From positions 186,001-250,000 of the forward strand of contig JAFKAC010000084.1 of assembly GCA_025766275.1 (NCBI GenBank): a stretch of DNA of 64,000 nucleotides, written 5' to 3'. The position numbers and the translations under genes are program-made. Each line of letters starts with the position of its first letter. The stretch's first letter is position 1. The DNA is from Lactarius indigo (lineage: Eukaryota; Basidiomycota; Agaricomycetes; Russulales; Russulaceae). The notes beneath the pieces are model-generated. The model did no database searches. It saw only the letters and a program-made list of their open reading frames with translations, and was not told the origin of the DNA. Positions 31,453 to 43,164 of this stretch are shown here, piece after piece.

Positions 31453-34400
31453 ATGCCCTTCAAGCTTTCTGCTACCCTACGAGCTCATTCAGCCGATGTA
31501 CGCCGTTTCCAGCTTAACCATTCTTTTTGTCTAAGACATTCCTCAGGTTAGAGCCGTCGTCTCTCCGTCAGACAATCTAATACTATCGGCTTCGCGCGAC
31601 GCTACGGCGATCTCATGGATTAAACCGTCTGGGTCCTCATTCTCTCCCGCTAACACTTTCCGCGCCAGTCCTCGCTTCATTAATTCTGTGGCCTACATTC
31701 CACCCACGCCCGAAGCTCCACAAGGTGAGAACGCAACACACCGATGCGCTAGCCTTTCTCCTCAAGGCTTTACATTCAGGATATATCGTCACCGGCGGCC
31801 AGGACTCGATCATTAATATATGGTCGATTGAGCCTGGTCGGGAGGAACCTTTGTATACTTTACTGGGCCACTCTGACAATGTCTGTGCTCTGCATGTTGG
31901 TGGTAACGGTACCATCATTTCGGGGTCATGGGACAGGTGCGTGCCTACTTCCCACCCCCTTTCCTCATCTAAGCCAAGACTCTTCTCAAACTCGAAGGTC
32001 TGCCAAAGTGTGGACAAGGTTCCAGCTGGTCCATGACCTCGTCGGACACACTCAGTCGGTGTGGGCCGTCGTTGCGATGGAGGGGGACGACTATCTCACT
32101 GGTGCGCTCTCTCGGGCGATCACCTGACGCGACACCGTTCGACAATTACAACCCCCAGGATCTGCCGATAAGACTATAAAACTCTGGCGACAGCATAAGT
32201 GTCTCAGGACTTATCACGGCCACAAGGACGCTGTTCGTTGCTTGTCTCTCCTGACAGACATTGGGTTTGCTTCCGGCTCCAACGACAGGTCCGTTTGCCG
32301 TGTGTTCATTGTTCATTGTCTGTCGATCGCGGCGCTCACATGTCCCCCCACCCCTAGCGAGATCACCATATGGACGTTCGAAGGTGATGTTGTCCACTCA
32401 TTCTCAGCTCACACGTCTTTTGTGTATTCGATGTGTACGCTCCCAAACGGGGACGGAGCGTCTGGTGGAGAAGACAGAAGCTTGCGCATTTGGCGAGGTG
32501 CGTCTACACCCCCTACTTCCATTAGCTTCCGTGTTCTGAGTCACTCTCACCAAGCAGACGGGGAGTGTCTTCAGACTATAGTCCATCCAGCGATCTCAGT
32601 ATGGTCCGTCTCCACGATGCCCAACGGCGACGTCGTGACTGGCGCCAGCGATGGTGTCGTACGCATTTTCAGCGAAGCAGAAGAACGGTGGGCTTCCCCT
32701 GAAGACTTGAAGGCGTTTGACGACCTCGTCGCAAGTCAAGCGCTGCCTGCACAGCAGGTTGGGGATATCAAGAAATCGGATCTTCCTGGACCAGAAGCCC
32801 TGGGTGTAGCTGGCATGGATTCCTTTATTCACATGCCTACGTCCCCGTCTCATTTTTGTTTAGGCAGCAAGCCAGGAGAGGTGAAAATGATACAGAATGG
32901 CTCGATAACAGAAGCACACCAAGTACGTTTTATTGCTGTTTCCCGAACCCGCACCTGACAAGTTTTCCCACCAGTGGGATAATACGAGCCACCAGTGGCA
33001 GAAAATCGGGGAGGTCGTTGATGCTGTTGGTTCAGGGCGTAGACAGCTCCACGACGGTAGGGAGTACGACTATGTCTTCGACGTCGACATACAGGATGGG
33101 GTTCCACCCCTCAAGCTACCGTATAACGCTAACGGCACGTATCCTTACTTCATCACACTCACGTTGGGCCAGACTGTGACGCACTATCCACAGAAAACCC
33201 CTTCGCCGCTGCCCAACGTTTTCTGGAAAAAAACGACCTCCCACTCAGCTATATCGATCAGGTAGTCCAGTTTATCGAGAAAAATACAGGCGGTGTAAAC
33301 CTAGGCGGAAATGAAGAGTTTGTAGACCCGTTTACAGGTGGGCTGAGCCATGGGAGCCCTTGCGTCGTTTAATTGAAACACTTCACAATACAGGCACGAC
33401 GCGCTATCGCCCTCCTGGTCCGACTTCTTCTGTCCCACCAGCATCTGCATATTCAGATCCCTATCCCGCGGACTCGAGGCATATTTCGACAGGGTCTTCG
33501 GCTATCACGCCACCAGTGTCCTCCTCCTCCTCGTCTTTCAGTGATCCTTTTACGGGCCCCAGTCGCTACGTTCCAGGTTCTACCTCTGCGATGTCGCACC
33601 CCTCTGCTTCGATCGTGTCTGTAATCCCAACGGTAGGTCTAAAGAGCAACTACGCGAAGATTACTCATCCGCGTTGCAGTCGAAAGCTCTGTCGTTCAAG
33701 CAAGCGAATGTCTCTGCCATGCAAGGCAAGCTTTACCAATTCGATCAGGCTCTGCGCAGCGAGATTGTATGGCTTCTCGCAGCCCTGACCTCGAATCCGG
33801 CTGACGTTCCCGTAGTCGACATCAGCTCTTGCCATGTATCCGGACGAAATCGGGCACCTGGAAGAGGCTTTCACATTTCTTTCAAAGTCTATCGCGGGAA
33901 AATCACCGACAGTCAAGCTGACCAGTGCTCACGTCGAAACCGTAGTACAGATACTCAATCGGTGGCCGGCATCGCAACGCTTTCCAGGTGCATACCTCGT
34001 AGCCCATCGCCTGAACCCATTGCCCTGACGTTGAACCTAGTGATCGACCTCGCGCGCCTTCTAAGCGGTTTCTGTGCTGATCTCATCGATAACAACACGT
34101 TTTTCAACGCACTGTTCCAAGCTGCAGAGCTCTCGATCGACAACGGCACTTCATCGTCGTCCAAAGCTAAAGAAACAAATGTACTCCTCGTTTTACGGAC
34201 TGTGGCCAACGGATTTCAAGAGGGCACAAAGACTGGTGACGGTGCTTGGATCGAGAAGGTGCATTCCCACGACGTGCGCGTGACTTTTGGAGTTGCTCAC
34301 ACACCTCATTTCTTAGATCTTTGGGATTCTTGGCGGAGTCCCATACGAAAAATTCACGAGAGGACAACGCCTCGCCCTGTCAACAGTACTTTTTAAGTAA

Positions 34401-34899
34401 GTGCCCCTCTCATCCCGATCATCGGTGTTTCCCCTCTATTTTCCCCTCTGTGGTTTCTATGCTCCGCTGGCCGGGACTAATTGGATCGAACAGCTTTTCT
34501 TGTCTAATACTACAAGGGGGTATTGATGTGGGCTTGCGTGCGCAGCACGTTCGTCTTATTTCCGACGTAAGGTTATTTATTTTTCCTTCGCCGAGATGCC
34601 GACGGGTACGTGTATCCACATCCACATAGGTGCTACGCCTAGAACGTGCAGACCCAGAGGTTGCCTATCGAGCGCTCGTGGGATTGGGTAACGTGGTAAG
34701 CCAAGGAAATTGGTGTTGCTTGGTACCATCCTCACGTATTCCGGGATAGCTGTATGCCGCCAGAGAGCAAACAATTTCATTCGAAGTGGATACGGTTGGC
34801 GCCCTCAAGACAATTGTCGCTGCGCTGCCTACCGCATTCAAAGACGCGAAGATTAATGATATTGTCAATGAGATATTAGGGTTGGCAGAGCATATGTGA
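31453..34899 (+). CDS. DOA1: Ufd3/Doa1/Lub1 (PLAA) ubiquitin-binding WD40-PFU-PUL protein
   Basis: This Cdc48/p97 cofactor helps sort and recycle ubiquitylated proteins. ATG 31453 encodes MPFKLSATLRAHSADV; a 49-nt intron (31498-31546) follows. Seven WD40-type repeats can be read across short introns (VVSPSDNLILSASRD, YIVTGGQDSIINIW, HSDNVCALHVGGNG, VWAVVAMEGDDYLTG, CLSLLTDIGFASGS, FVYSMCTLPNGDGASGGEDR, WSVSTMPNGDVVTGASD). The PFU domain follows (PGEVKMIQNGSITEAHQ, KIGEVVDAV, GREYDYVFDVDIQDG). A helical PUL domain ends in DIVNEILGLAEHM and stop 34897-34899. Domain order and content match the family throughout. Confidence 0.9.
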
Positions 34900-35238
34900 T
34901 AACTGTATTTGAGAAAGTTTTCGTCACATTTCGTTGGGCTTTTGGGACAGTAGGGGTTTGGGGATAATGACGATACAAAATGTTCCAGTCGCAGTACTAT
35001 GTGCTGTGAGTGGTATATATAGTATAGTTAGAAGGTGGTTTGGGGCTTATAGCATCGCTATCGCCCGCTGTGGTATGGTACAATCAGATATGTCAACTAT
35101 TGTGCACTTCATCAGCTTTATTCCCACGCCTCCAACCCGAAGGCATCCTGTTGTGCACTGCATTAGCATTACCCACACTTGTCCTTTCTCTACAACCACG
35201 GATACCATCAGGACCACATACCATAGGGTCGTACATCA
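34900..35238. other. Short intergenic region before the phosphatase gene
   Basis: 339 bp with no coding signal. A TATATATAGTATAG stretch at about 35015 could serve as promoter for the gene starting at 35239. Confidence 0.4.
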
Positions 35239-35973
35239 ATGGACATCGTGCGGATCTACATCGTGCGACACGGTGAGACAGAGGAAAACAAGCAGAAGAT
35301 CATCCAGGGACAGCTCGACACACAGCTCAATTCGGAGGGCGAGAAGCAGGCGGACCTAGTGGCCAAGGCGCTACGCGACATCCCATTCGACATTTGCTAT
35401 TCGAGCGACCTCAGACGCGCAGCAGGTACTGCCGAGAGAATCTTAGCACACCATCCAGGGTTGAGATTGGAGTCGGCGCCAGCGCTACGAGAACGGGTGG
35501 GTCATTCTGCGTCGTCCTCTCTGTTTTTGACACTTGAAGGGAACGCTGAGCGACGAACCGAATAGTACATGGGAGATCTGCAGGGTCGTGTTTGGGGCAG
35601 ATTCCAAGGACTCCTCTCGGGTAATGGAGAAGCGAGAGAAACCCGCCACCCAGAAAGCCCGGAGGCTGTGGCGCGACGAGCTGTGGAGTGGTGGAACGGA
35701 ACTGTTGTAGGGACGTCGGCCAAGCACATCTTAATTGTCAGCCATGGTGCTTGGATCGGGTTGCTAGTACAGGGACTACTGCAGCGCAAGGCTATCCGCG
35801 CCGAGCGTGGAGTAACAGTCGGGAGGTGTTTGAATACGGGTGTTACCGTGGTTGAAATTCCGCGGGAAAGGGGAACAGGGAAATTACTGCAATATGGGAA
35901 CGTGATGCACCTATGTGGAGAGGATGTGGTAGAAGATAACGCTGACGAACTAGGTATCCACTCGCAATCGTGA
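35239..35973 (+). CDS. Histidine phosphatase superfamily (phosphoglycerate mutase-like)
   Basis: The protein starts MDIVRIYIVRHGETEEN with the RHG catalytic signature and continues QGQLDTQLNSEGEKQA, which binds phosphate in this family. A 69-nt intron (35497-35565) joins ALRER to YMGDLQGRVWG, the conserved acid-loop region. ILIVSHGAWIG near the end supplies the second catalytic His. The total is about 222 residues, usual for small fructose-2,6-bisphosphatase or TIGAR-like broad phosphatases. The true substrate cannot be told from sequence. It lies 340 bp downstream of the PLAA gene on the same strand. Confidence 0.87.
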
Positions 35974-36155
35974 CTATGATCGAGCCTCCTTTTATATCGG
36001 GTGACCTAGGGTTGGACCCAGTTCGGACATGTTTCGGGTGAAGCCTAAGACACAGCCACGAAATGCCAAGCCCATTGTGTCGGAAGTAACTGACTACATA
36101 AAATCAACAACAGTCGCTTCCTTTCCTTACTCTTTCTTCCATCCGAAACCCCCGC

Positions 36156-38207
36156 ATGCTACCCACAGAACAGTCTCCCCTCCTGAATGGCCATCTGCAC
36201 CAACGCAGGTCTCTATATCAGTCTATTGTCGTCCTCGTAAAGGCCGAGGGCGAGCCCTCCTGGCTGGCCTCCTATCGGTGGTTAATCTTTGGCTCATGGT
36301 TAAATCTCCTATTGGTGCTGGTCCCAATAGCTGCAGCGTCCCACTATCTGGATTGGGACGCTCCCCTGCGCTTTGGATTCAGCTTCGTAGCTATTATCCC
36401 CCTCGCTAAGGTACGCAAAGAACACGCCCGAGTTATCCCGCGCTTACGTTGTTTTTCTCCTCAGTTACTCGGCGATGCCACCGAGCAGATGTCTTTGTCC
36501 CTCGGACAAACCCTTGCAGGCTTGCTAAATGCCACCTTTGGAAACGCGGTAGAAATCATTGTCGGTGTCACAGCACTTCTCCAGGGGCAAGTCCGAATCG
36601 TGCAGACTTCCGTGAGTACCCGGCCAGATCTCCGTGTAACGCACGCTTACCGCGCGCAGATGCTTGGCTCTATCCTATCGAACATTCTCTTGGTTCTGGG
36701 TTGTTCTTTCCTTGCTGGTATGTATGTGGGTCACGACAGTATGAACGTGTACACTCACTTCACCGATCACATATAGGCGGAATCTATAATCACGAGAGTG
36801 AGTTTCAAGTCACGGCTGCCCAAACGTGAGTACTCCGTTTTTCCCCTCGCCATGGCTTGTTTCCCGTCCTAATAACACTTGTCAATAGGAGCGCTTCGGT
36901 AAGCCTTCACGTTACTCCTGCCAGTGTCCGTCCGCTAATGGCCCCGGCTAGCTCATGACTCTCGCATGCATAAGTACGTCCATATGTAACCCCAGCGCCA
37001 TGCATCCCTGATCCAGTATATAGCCCTCGTAATTCCCGCTGCGTACCATAGCGCGAAGCATGTCATTATTCCGAACGACGGGAAACTATTGGCGATGACT
37101 GATCCCCTGATTTCTGATCTGGATGAGGATGGCCAAAAGGGTCTCCAAATCATTTCTCGTGGCACTGCCGTACTCCTACTTGGTGTCTACATCGCCTATC
37201 TCATTTTCCAGCTGAAGACCCACGCCCATCTCTTCGTATCGAAGCGGCAAGATCCAGAGGCCCGCCCCGGTGAACCTGACGTAGTAGTAGAAGAAGAAAC
37301 GCCTGAGATGAGTGTGGTAGCTGCTAGCGTAGGGTATGTTCCGTGAAAAAAAAAAAATTTAACAAAATATCCGCTGACGAGTTTACAGTCTTCTAGCCGT
37401 CACTATTTTAACGTCGTTCGTAGCAGACTTCTGTGAGTATTTGACGGTATGATCTTTGTCCGTCATTGAATACCAACCTACGTCAGTGGTGGCCTCTATC
37501 GAGGAAACGGCAACCAGATATAACATTCCGAAGACGTTCATTGGTCTCATTCTTCTTCCCATCGTTGTAAGTACACCTTTCCCACTTCCCGAGAGCGCTA
37601 CCCATCATCACCTGTAGGCAAACGCGGCCGAGCATGTCACGTCCGTGTGGATGGCCATGAAGAATAAGATGGAACTCACAATTGGCATCTGCGTAGGCAG
37701 TTCGATCGTACGGTGCCTTCTTCTCTTGTCCTCTGCTAACTCCTGACGACATCGCGACAGCAAATTGCCACTTTTGTGGTACCCCTCCTGGTCGTGGTTG
37801 GCTGGATGTGAGTAGTTTACGCCATCAGTGGGCTAGTCAACTAATACATCCCGTGTTTGTACAGCACTGGGCATGAGCTCACTTTGTTCTTCGACGATTT
37901 CGAGGTTTGCACCGCCCCTGCTTGGTATTCCCATTCTCAGATCCCCGTTTTGACACATGTCATAGACCGTTTCCTTTTTCGTCTCTGTGCTGCTGGTCAA
38001 CCTTCTTATCCAGTACGTCATCACAACCCCGTTCCTGCCTCGGGTCTTCTGACTACGCTCCCGTACAGAGACGGCAAGTCCAACTATATGGAGGGTCTTA
38101 TGTTGATTACCCTATATCTTGTCATTGCTCTGGCCTGTGCGTTTCGTTGTGCTCTCGTCTTTTACTCGAACTAACAAAGTCTGTGTCTGACAGTCTGGGT
38201 CTCCTAA
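36156..38207 (+). CDS. VCX1: Vacuolar Ca2+/H+ exchanger (CAX/Vcx1 family)
   Basis: A multi-exon gene for a cation/proton antiporter that loads calcium into the vacuole. ATG 36156 gives [13 protein letters not shown] hydrophobic segment and [20 protein letters not shown] follow. The first ion-binding motif, [13 protein letters not shown], and an acidic loop (about 37105-37340, [16 protein letters not shown]) come next. The second motif is [19 protein letters not shown], then [15 protein letters not shown]. The last exons encode [22 protein letters not shown] and a short FWVS end at 38205-38207. Paired GNAxE/ANAAEH motifs are diagnostic. Several introns are about 50-65 nt. Little N-terminal autoinhibitory extension is visible. 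Confidence 0.87.
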
Positions 38208-39800
38208 CCTTCCTTCAGCTTTTTTTCTTCTTCAATATACTTAATTGTTTCCGTTGTATCACCCTTCGTTCATTCTGCGTTACCTACACCTCACTTTGTT
38301 GAGATCGCCACCGGTGTTACCCTCCTTCCTCTATCCCCTCATCAGTTCTGCGGTCACAGGTAATTACTCTTTTCAGTACACCCGAATTTCAGGCCTCTAC
38401 TGTGCGGAGAATACCCTGAGTAGAGATCTGAAGTTTGAACCAGGATGTGCTTGTCCATCTTATTTCTATCGACGTCGTGCCGACTCCCTTACTATCTTGA
38501 ATCGGAGTCCATGTTTTCCTAATCTAATATGTCGATTACTCATAGACGATATCTGGCTTGCCAATGTATAGCGTGAAATAACCTTACCGATTGTGGGCCA
38601 CCAAGGATTGTCTCCTTTTGCGACTACATAGACAAGATATTATATCACCAGCCAGTAAGAGGTTGAGCGGGTCGAGACGGCAACAAGGACAGCGAGGAAA
38701 CTTGGCTGAGGCCTGAGATCACTCAGATGGGCTTTAGAGAAAGAACTAAATTGAGAAGACGATCTACCGGACAGAAAGCTCATGCTTTATATGCAGGAGC
38801 AGGCAGTAACGTAGCAACCAAAAGATACTTACTGCGACGACGTGTCGTAAACATGAGCAGGTGGTAGTAGTATCGTAGCAGCCAGTGTTGCGACGGCGGT
38901 GTTACGCGTCGTATAGCAGAAACCGGGGGCTACCGTTACAATTCTTAAACAGGCACTAGCCTGCCATGGGGGGTGCCTCTATTCGTTGCTGCAAGCCGAC
39001 CCCAGGAGTTTTGTACTTTCAAGCCGACAGTGGTTGATATGTTGGTCCACTATCGTTCGAGGTCATCGATCCTTGGATGTATTACCTTGGCCTCCCTTCC
39101 GATTTTACCCGTAATTTTACCGCACGATCCTTGGGCAACTTGAGAAATTCCCTTTTCAGGATTCAATAATCGAGCAACCTAACAAGTCAGTTCCCCCGTT
39201 TTCCGACTCAAACGATCTAAAGAATCTCTGTGCGTCATAGTAGGGACCCTAGGAAACAAAGTTGGCCTGGGCGTGGAGACGTGCCATCATGCAATTTCCA
39301 TACCTGGTACTCCACGCACCACGCATTCCACAAAGAACTCGAACCTCGTGCTCCGCCCATCGAAGTTAATCACCGTTCGCTCTATTGTCGGGTCGCGTTC
39401 TTCTTTCTGTGCTCCTACCAATTTTCTAGCATTCCACAATTGAACGGAGCTGAAGCTTATGAACTGAGCCATCATGATGAAGGGTGACAAGAAATGAGGG
39501 AGAATCTCCAGTTACTTCCATGATCCCGACTCCTCTCTCTAGACGGAAGTTGTAATCGCCCCAACCACCTGTACGGGTGTCGTAACTGGCCGCATGAGCT
39601 CCGCATCGGCGCCGCGGGTGGCGATGGGGTAGGGTGGGCGCTACTCCCAGCGGCCGCAAAGATTGCAGACCTGTGACAGCGAGCTGCGTACCATTATACA
39701 ACCCTTGGACTTCCGGTTGAGAAGCAAGACGTGATGGTTTTTGGCTTCAAAAGCAACTTTTCAACTCGCTAATATGACGTTTTCTAAGAGGATGCGTCTT
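38208..39800. other. Gene-poor interval
   Basis: No recognisable gene. On the minus strand 39426-39701 has an open frame with coding-like text (TGGWGDYNFRLERGVGIMEV) and 39287-39490 has another; they could be exons of a decayed gene, but I recognise no family. The rest looks non-coding. Confidence 0.35.
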
Positions 39801-40091
39801 ACAGCTGGTTCCATAACGATTGTCCCCTGGTGACCAAATTTTGGACATAGGCGAGGTTTGAATTGGTAACTCCGCCACCGAGATGGCACAGCTCTCGAGC
39901 GGAGCAATACAGATAACCATTCCATAACCCCAATTGTTACAAGATAACTATTCTATAACCTTAATATTTTGAGATAACCTGATTTCCTGAGAATTTCTCC
40001 CTCGACTTAATTATGAATCCCGCTCTCGAGTTTTGGATGACCGACTATGTTCTCAAAATGGCAGGGGACAATCGTTATGGAACCAGCTGTA
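39800..40091. mobile_element. Tc1/mariner-type MITE with perfect terminal inverted repeats
   Basis: A 288-bp element at 39802-40089 has ends that are perfect inverted repeats of 28 bp (CAGCTGGTTCCATAACGATT... at the left, its reverse complement at the right). It is flanked by TA at 39800-39801 and 40090-40091. The interior is AT-rich, has repeated CCATAACC/TCTATAACC/GATAACC words, and has no coding capacity. A TA duplication and long inverted ends are hallmarks of non-autonomous Tc1/mariner elements. Confidence 0.9.
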
Positions 40092-40569
40092 GCGGTCTCT
40101 GGTAGTTCTCACCCCAAATCACACGGTCGCCTAAAGGTGAGAATCGGGGTTGAACTCGGTGTTCCTGTATCACTCCAGGGTGTTGTCAGGTGACTACTGT
40201 AGTGATTCGTACCCGCCAACCGGTCTGAGGAGCGGTAGCCGGCGGCACTTTTTTTTTTTCGGGCTCACCTCTGCATTCAGTGGGCGGCGACACACGACCG
40301 CAACCCACACTCCCATTTCCACTATCTGCCCCACATCCCGTGGCATACAGCTCCGAACAGCCCGCAATATTCTCCTTCTCAATACCCGTCGGGCTATAAT
40401 GGAAGGTTGGCCTAGGCAAGGAACCATTTTTGGTCGACAGCGTCATGGCGCAAGGCTTCTGGCTAGTCCTGGGTTACTTACTGTAAACGTCAGCGGGCCT
40501 GTCACTGCGCCAAGTTCCTGGTCCCTCACGTTGATGAGCGTCCATGATCCCACCATCAGCAAATAAAAA

Positions 40570-40800
40570 AAAGGTTGACAAGTGGTTATAACCGCTTATA
40601 ATCGCCGTAAGCGGTCTGAGCAGGTCCGGGATTACAAATCGCCGAAAGCGATTGTGGTCGTTCGATGGTTTTGAAATCGTTTGGCAATTATGCCCATGAA
40701 TGGTAATCGCTTTTGTGGATTGTATAAACTAAAACTCTTCACACGGGTTGTATGTGCTTACAATTGATTATAATTCAGAGGGTAGCTAGTTAGAAAAATT
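40570..40800. repeat. Degenerate palindrome-bearing repeats related to the 42.8-kb array
   Basis: Several short partial palindromes (GTTATAACCGCTTATAA, AATCGCCGAAAGCGATT, GTATGTGCTTACAATTG) occur at roughly 40-bp spacing, and one unit carries GCCCATGAATGG, resembling GGCCATGAG in the array at 42824-43164. The similarity is weak but the layout is the same. Confidence 0.4.
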
Positions 40801-41010
40801 ACAGTGTACTGTACCGGACTTTTCTCTTTTTGCTCTTGGCTCTATCTTAATTATTGTTTGATCACCTTGCTTGCCAAGTCGGCTGACCTCTCATCTCATA
40901 TTTCACAATACAACTAAGGGTACATAATAAACTGGATTTGGACAGAATTGAACATGCGGTCTGAACGTGAGTGCTGACATAACGACTTGAGACTATGACG
41001 AGTATTACCG

Positions 41011-42504
41011 CTACACCAAAAGTTCATCTGTAACGTACACAACATTATTATACTTGAATAGACATGAGAGGTTTTCAACGTATAGGCACGCGGTGGCGCA
41101 GTGGCGCACCTCTTCGTTCATCCCAACTACCCACTCGTAATCAGCCGAGATCGACTGATATTTACTCTCTCCCACACTGATGATATCGCAACACGGCAGC
41201 TGCGAGGCAAGTACATCTTGAAGCGCTTCGCGAACACCAACACCGCGGGCGTCTTCGCTAGGGTGTGCCCTTCGATCCGCACGCGATAGGCCAAACTGAC
41301 GAACGACGAGCGGCTGTGAGTACACGAGCCAGCGAGCTCCGGCGGGAATAGGCGCAATCAACGGACGCTCCATTTCGACGCAGCACGCCATCCGTGTGCT
41401 CCATGTTTCCCACGACGTCGGCCCGCATCCGCTAGAAGGATCGGAAGAGAGGTAATCACGCCGCATCGCGAGCCAATAGGACGTCATGGTGCCGTTTTGG
41501 GTCGCCATTTGCGCGGTCAGTCCGACCAGACAGGCGTCTGGGGAAGGACGAAAGGGGAGACATCGAGAGCGCGAGCGCGAGGAGGACGTCGTGAGACATG
41601 CTTGCGATAGACGAAACGATGCAGAAAGTGGGTGGACGCCCGCTCGGGGGATAGGTAGGCATAGCTGTCGGACTCTGAGCAATTTTTTACCGCCCACGAG
41701 GCGATGGACATCTAGGGTATTTGTTTGCAGGTTGATAAACGCGAGCAATTCAGCGTCGATAAGAGTGCCTGTCACAATCCGCCACCGCCTCCTCGTGCTG
41801 TGACGGCTCCATGCTCACATAACAAGTGGCGCGGTTGCTGTAGAATACGGGTTTGGGGTGAGGTACCAGCTGCAGGATGCTGCAGCGGGGGAAGGTCCAG
41901 CGGGAGTTGTGCGCGTGAGGCAGCGGGAGGGCTATGCTCTGCTTTTGAGTGAGAGGGGATGCCCTACCAGAACAGAGAAAGGAAGTCAGGTCAGCTCGGT
42001 TGTGGGTCATCAAGATTGACACACTCACTCTTGCATAACGCTCCTATGGAGTTAATGTGGCCCCGGCTGCACTGTACGGAGACGAGTCCGTGTGAGTTCG
42101 AAGCGGAGCGGATTCCGCGCAGGGGTTAAGGGGGAGGTAAGCGAGGGAAAGAAGAGCCCGGAGCGAAGTTGGGGTGCCGACGGGGACGAGGACCGCGGGC
42201 GAGCGGGGAGGAGGGCGCGGACTCGTACGGGTCGCCGAGGTCGGAGAAGGAGGACCCGGTGGTGTGGAAGGGGGTGGGGCCTGTGTGCGTCGAGCTGATC
42301 GTGCCGTTCGGGGCGGGGCTGAATCAAGAGGCCATACGAACAAAAGGAAACGAGATACGATGACGCACAAAAATACCACCCCCTCCTGAGTCCGGCGACG
42401 GGCGCGACGATCTGTGCATTCTCCAACGGCATCTTGAAGGTGGCTAAGGGAGCCGACGAGGTGGTTTGATGCGCGGCAGAGGACAACGAATCAGAGAGCG
42501 ACAA
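41011..42504 (-). pseudogene. GC-rich block with a Tom70-like TPR fragment
   Basis: On the minus strand, plus coordinates about 41770-41866, one frame reads PHPKPVFYSNRATCYVSMEPSQ and then HEEAVADCD. It closely resembles the first TPR of the mitochondrial import receptor Tom70. The residues that should precede and follow this TPR are not found in frame. Other open frames in the block (including one of 254 codons at 41011-41775) show no family that I recognise. This looks like a degenerated gene or gene fragment, though a badly spliced intact gene cannot be ruled out. Confidence 0.4.
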
Positions 42505-42823
42505 GGCAGAGACGACGAGGCAGAGACGATGGATTAGGGCTAGGTATTAGCGTATGAAGGTGGTCGAAATCCAAGTCGAAATCACTTAGCGGCGACGACT
42601 TGACTTGGGATCTAGGTGGCTGCGGTGGCGAAGGATTCGGTGAATGAGCACGGCCGAAACAGGCAGAAGTAGTCAATTTCGGGCCCAGAGCCCGAGCTAG
42701 CCTTACAACGCGAAGAGTTTTGAATCCAATTGAGAAAAAGACAACCGCAGGAGAGGACTGGGTGTGTCATCACGGGTAAGTGAACCTGTCCCACAGTCGG
42801 GAGTGCGGGTTTTGCCGGCTCCT

Positions 42824-43164
42824 GAAATTGTATGTGCGCACAAGTGTGCACATATAACCCAGCCATGAGCCATCCAGAAATTGCATGCAATTATAACTTG
42901 GCCATGAGGGTTAGCCAGAAATGATATGCGCATATCATGCAGCCACAAGAGCCGTCCAAACATTGTATGTACTTACAACTCGGCCATGAGACTTTCACAG
43001 GAATTACAAGCGCTTACAGCTGGGCTGCATGTGACCACGAGAATCATAAGCACTTATATGCCACATATAATAGTCCATTCGGAATCACGGCCCAATACGA
43101 GCAATTGTTATTTCAAGATAAGTCCGAATCCGATTATAATCTCCGTAAGCTCTTTCGATTTTGG
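42824..43164. repeat. Degenerate 41-bp tandem array with palindromic cores
   Basis: Units start at 42824 (53 bp), 42877, 42918, 42959, 43000, 43041 (40 bp), 43081 and 43122. Five of the six middle units are exactly 41 bp. Each begins GAAAT-like and carries a near-palindrome (TTGCATGCAA, GATATGCGCATATC, GTATGTACTTAC, AAGCGCTT, TAAGCACTTA). The earlier ones continue with GGCCATGAG. Sequence identity between units is low but length and layout hold. No gene overlaps it convincingly. Confidence 0.65.

Noticed and set aside
41085..41160. TGGCGCAGTGGC resembles a tRNA A box
   Set aside because: No B box (GGTTCGANTCC) or cloverleaf follows within 60 bases.
41011..41775. 254-codon minus-strand frame as a real protein gene
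   Set aside because: It opens with a non-ATG codon, lies in a GC-rich block where long frames arise by chance, and shows no recognisable domain.
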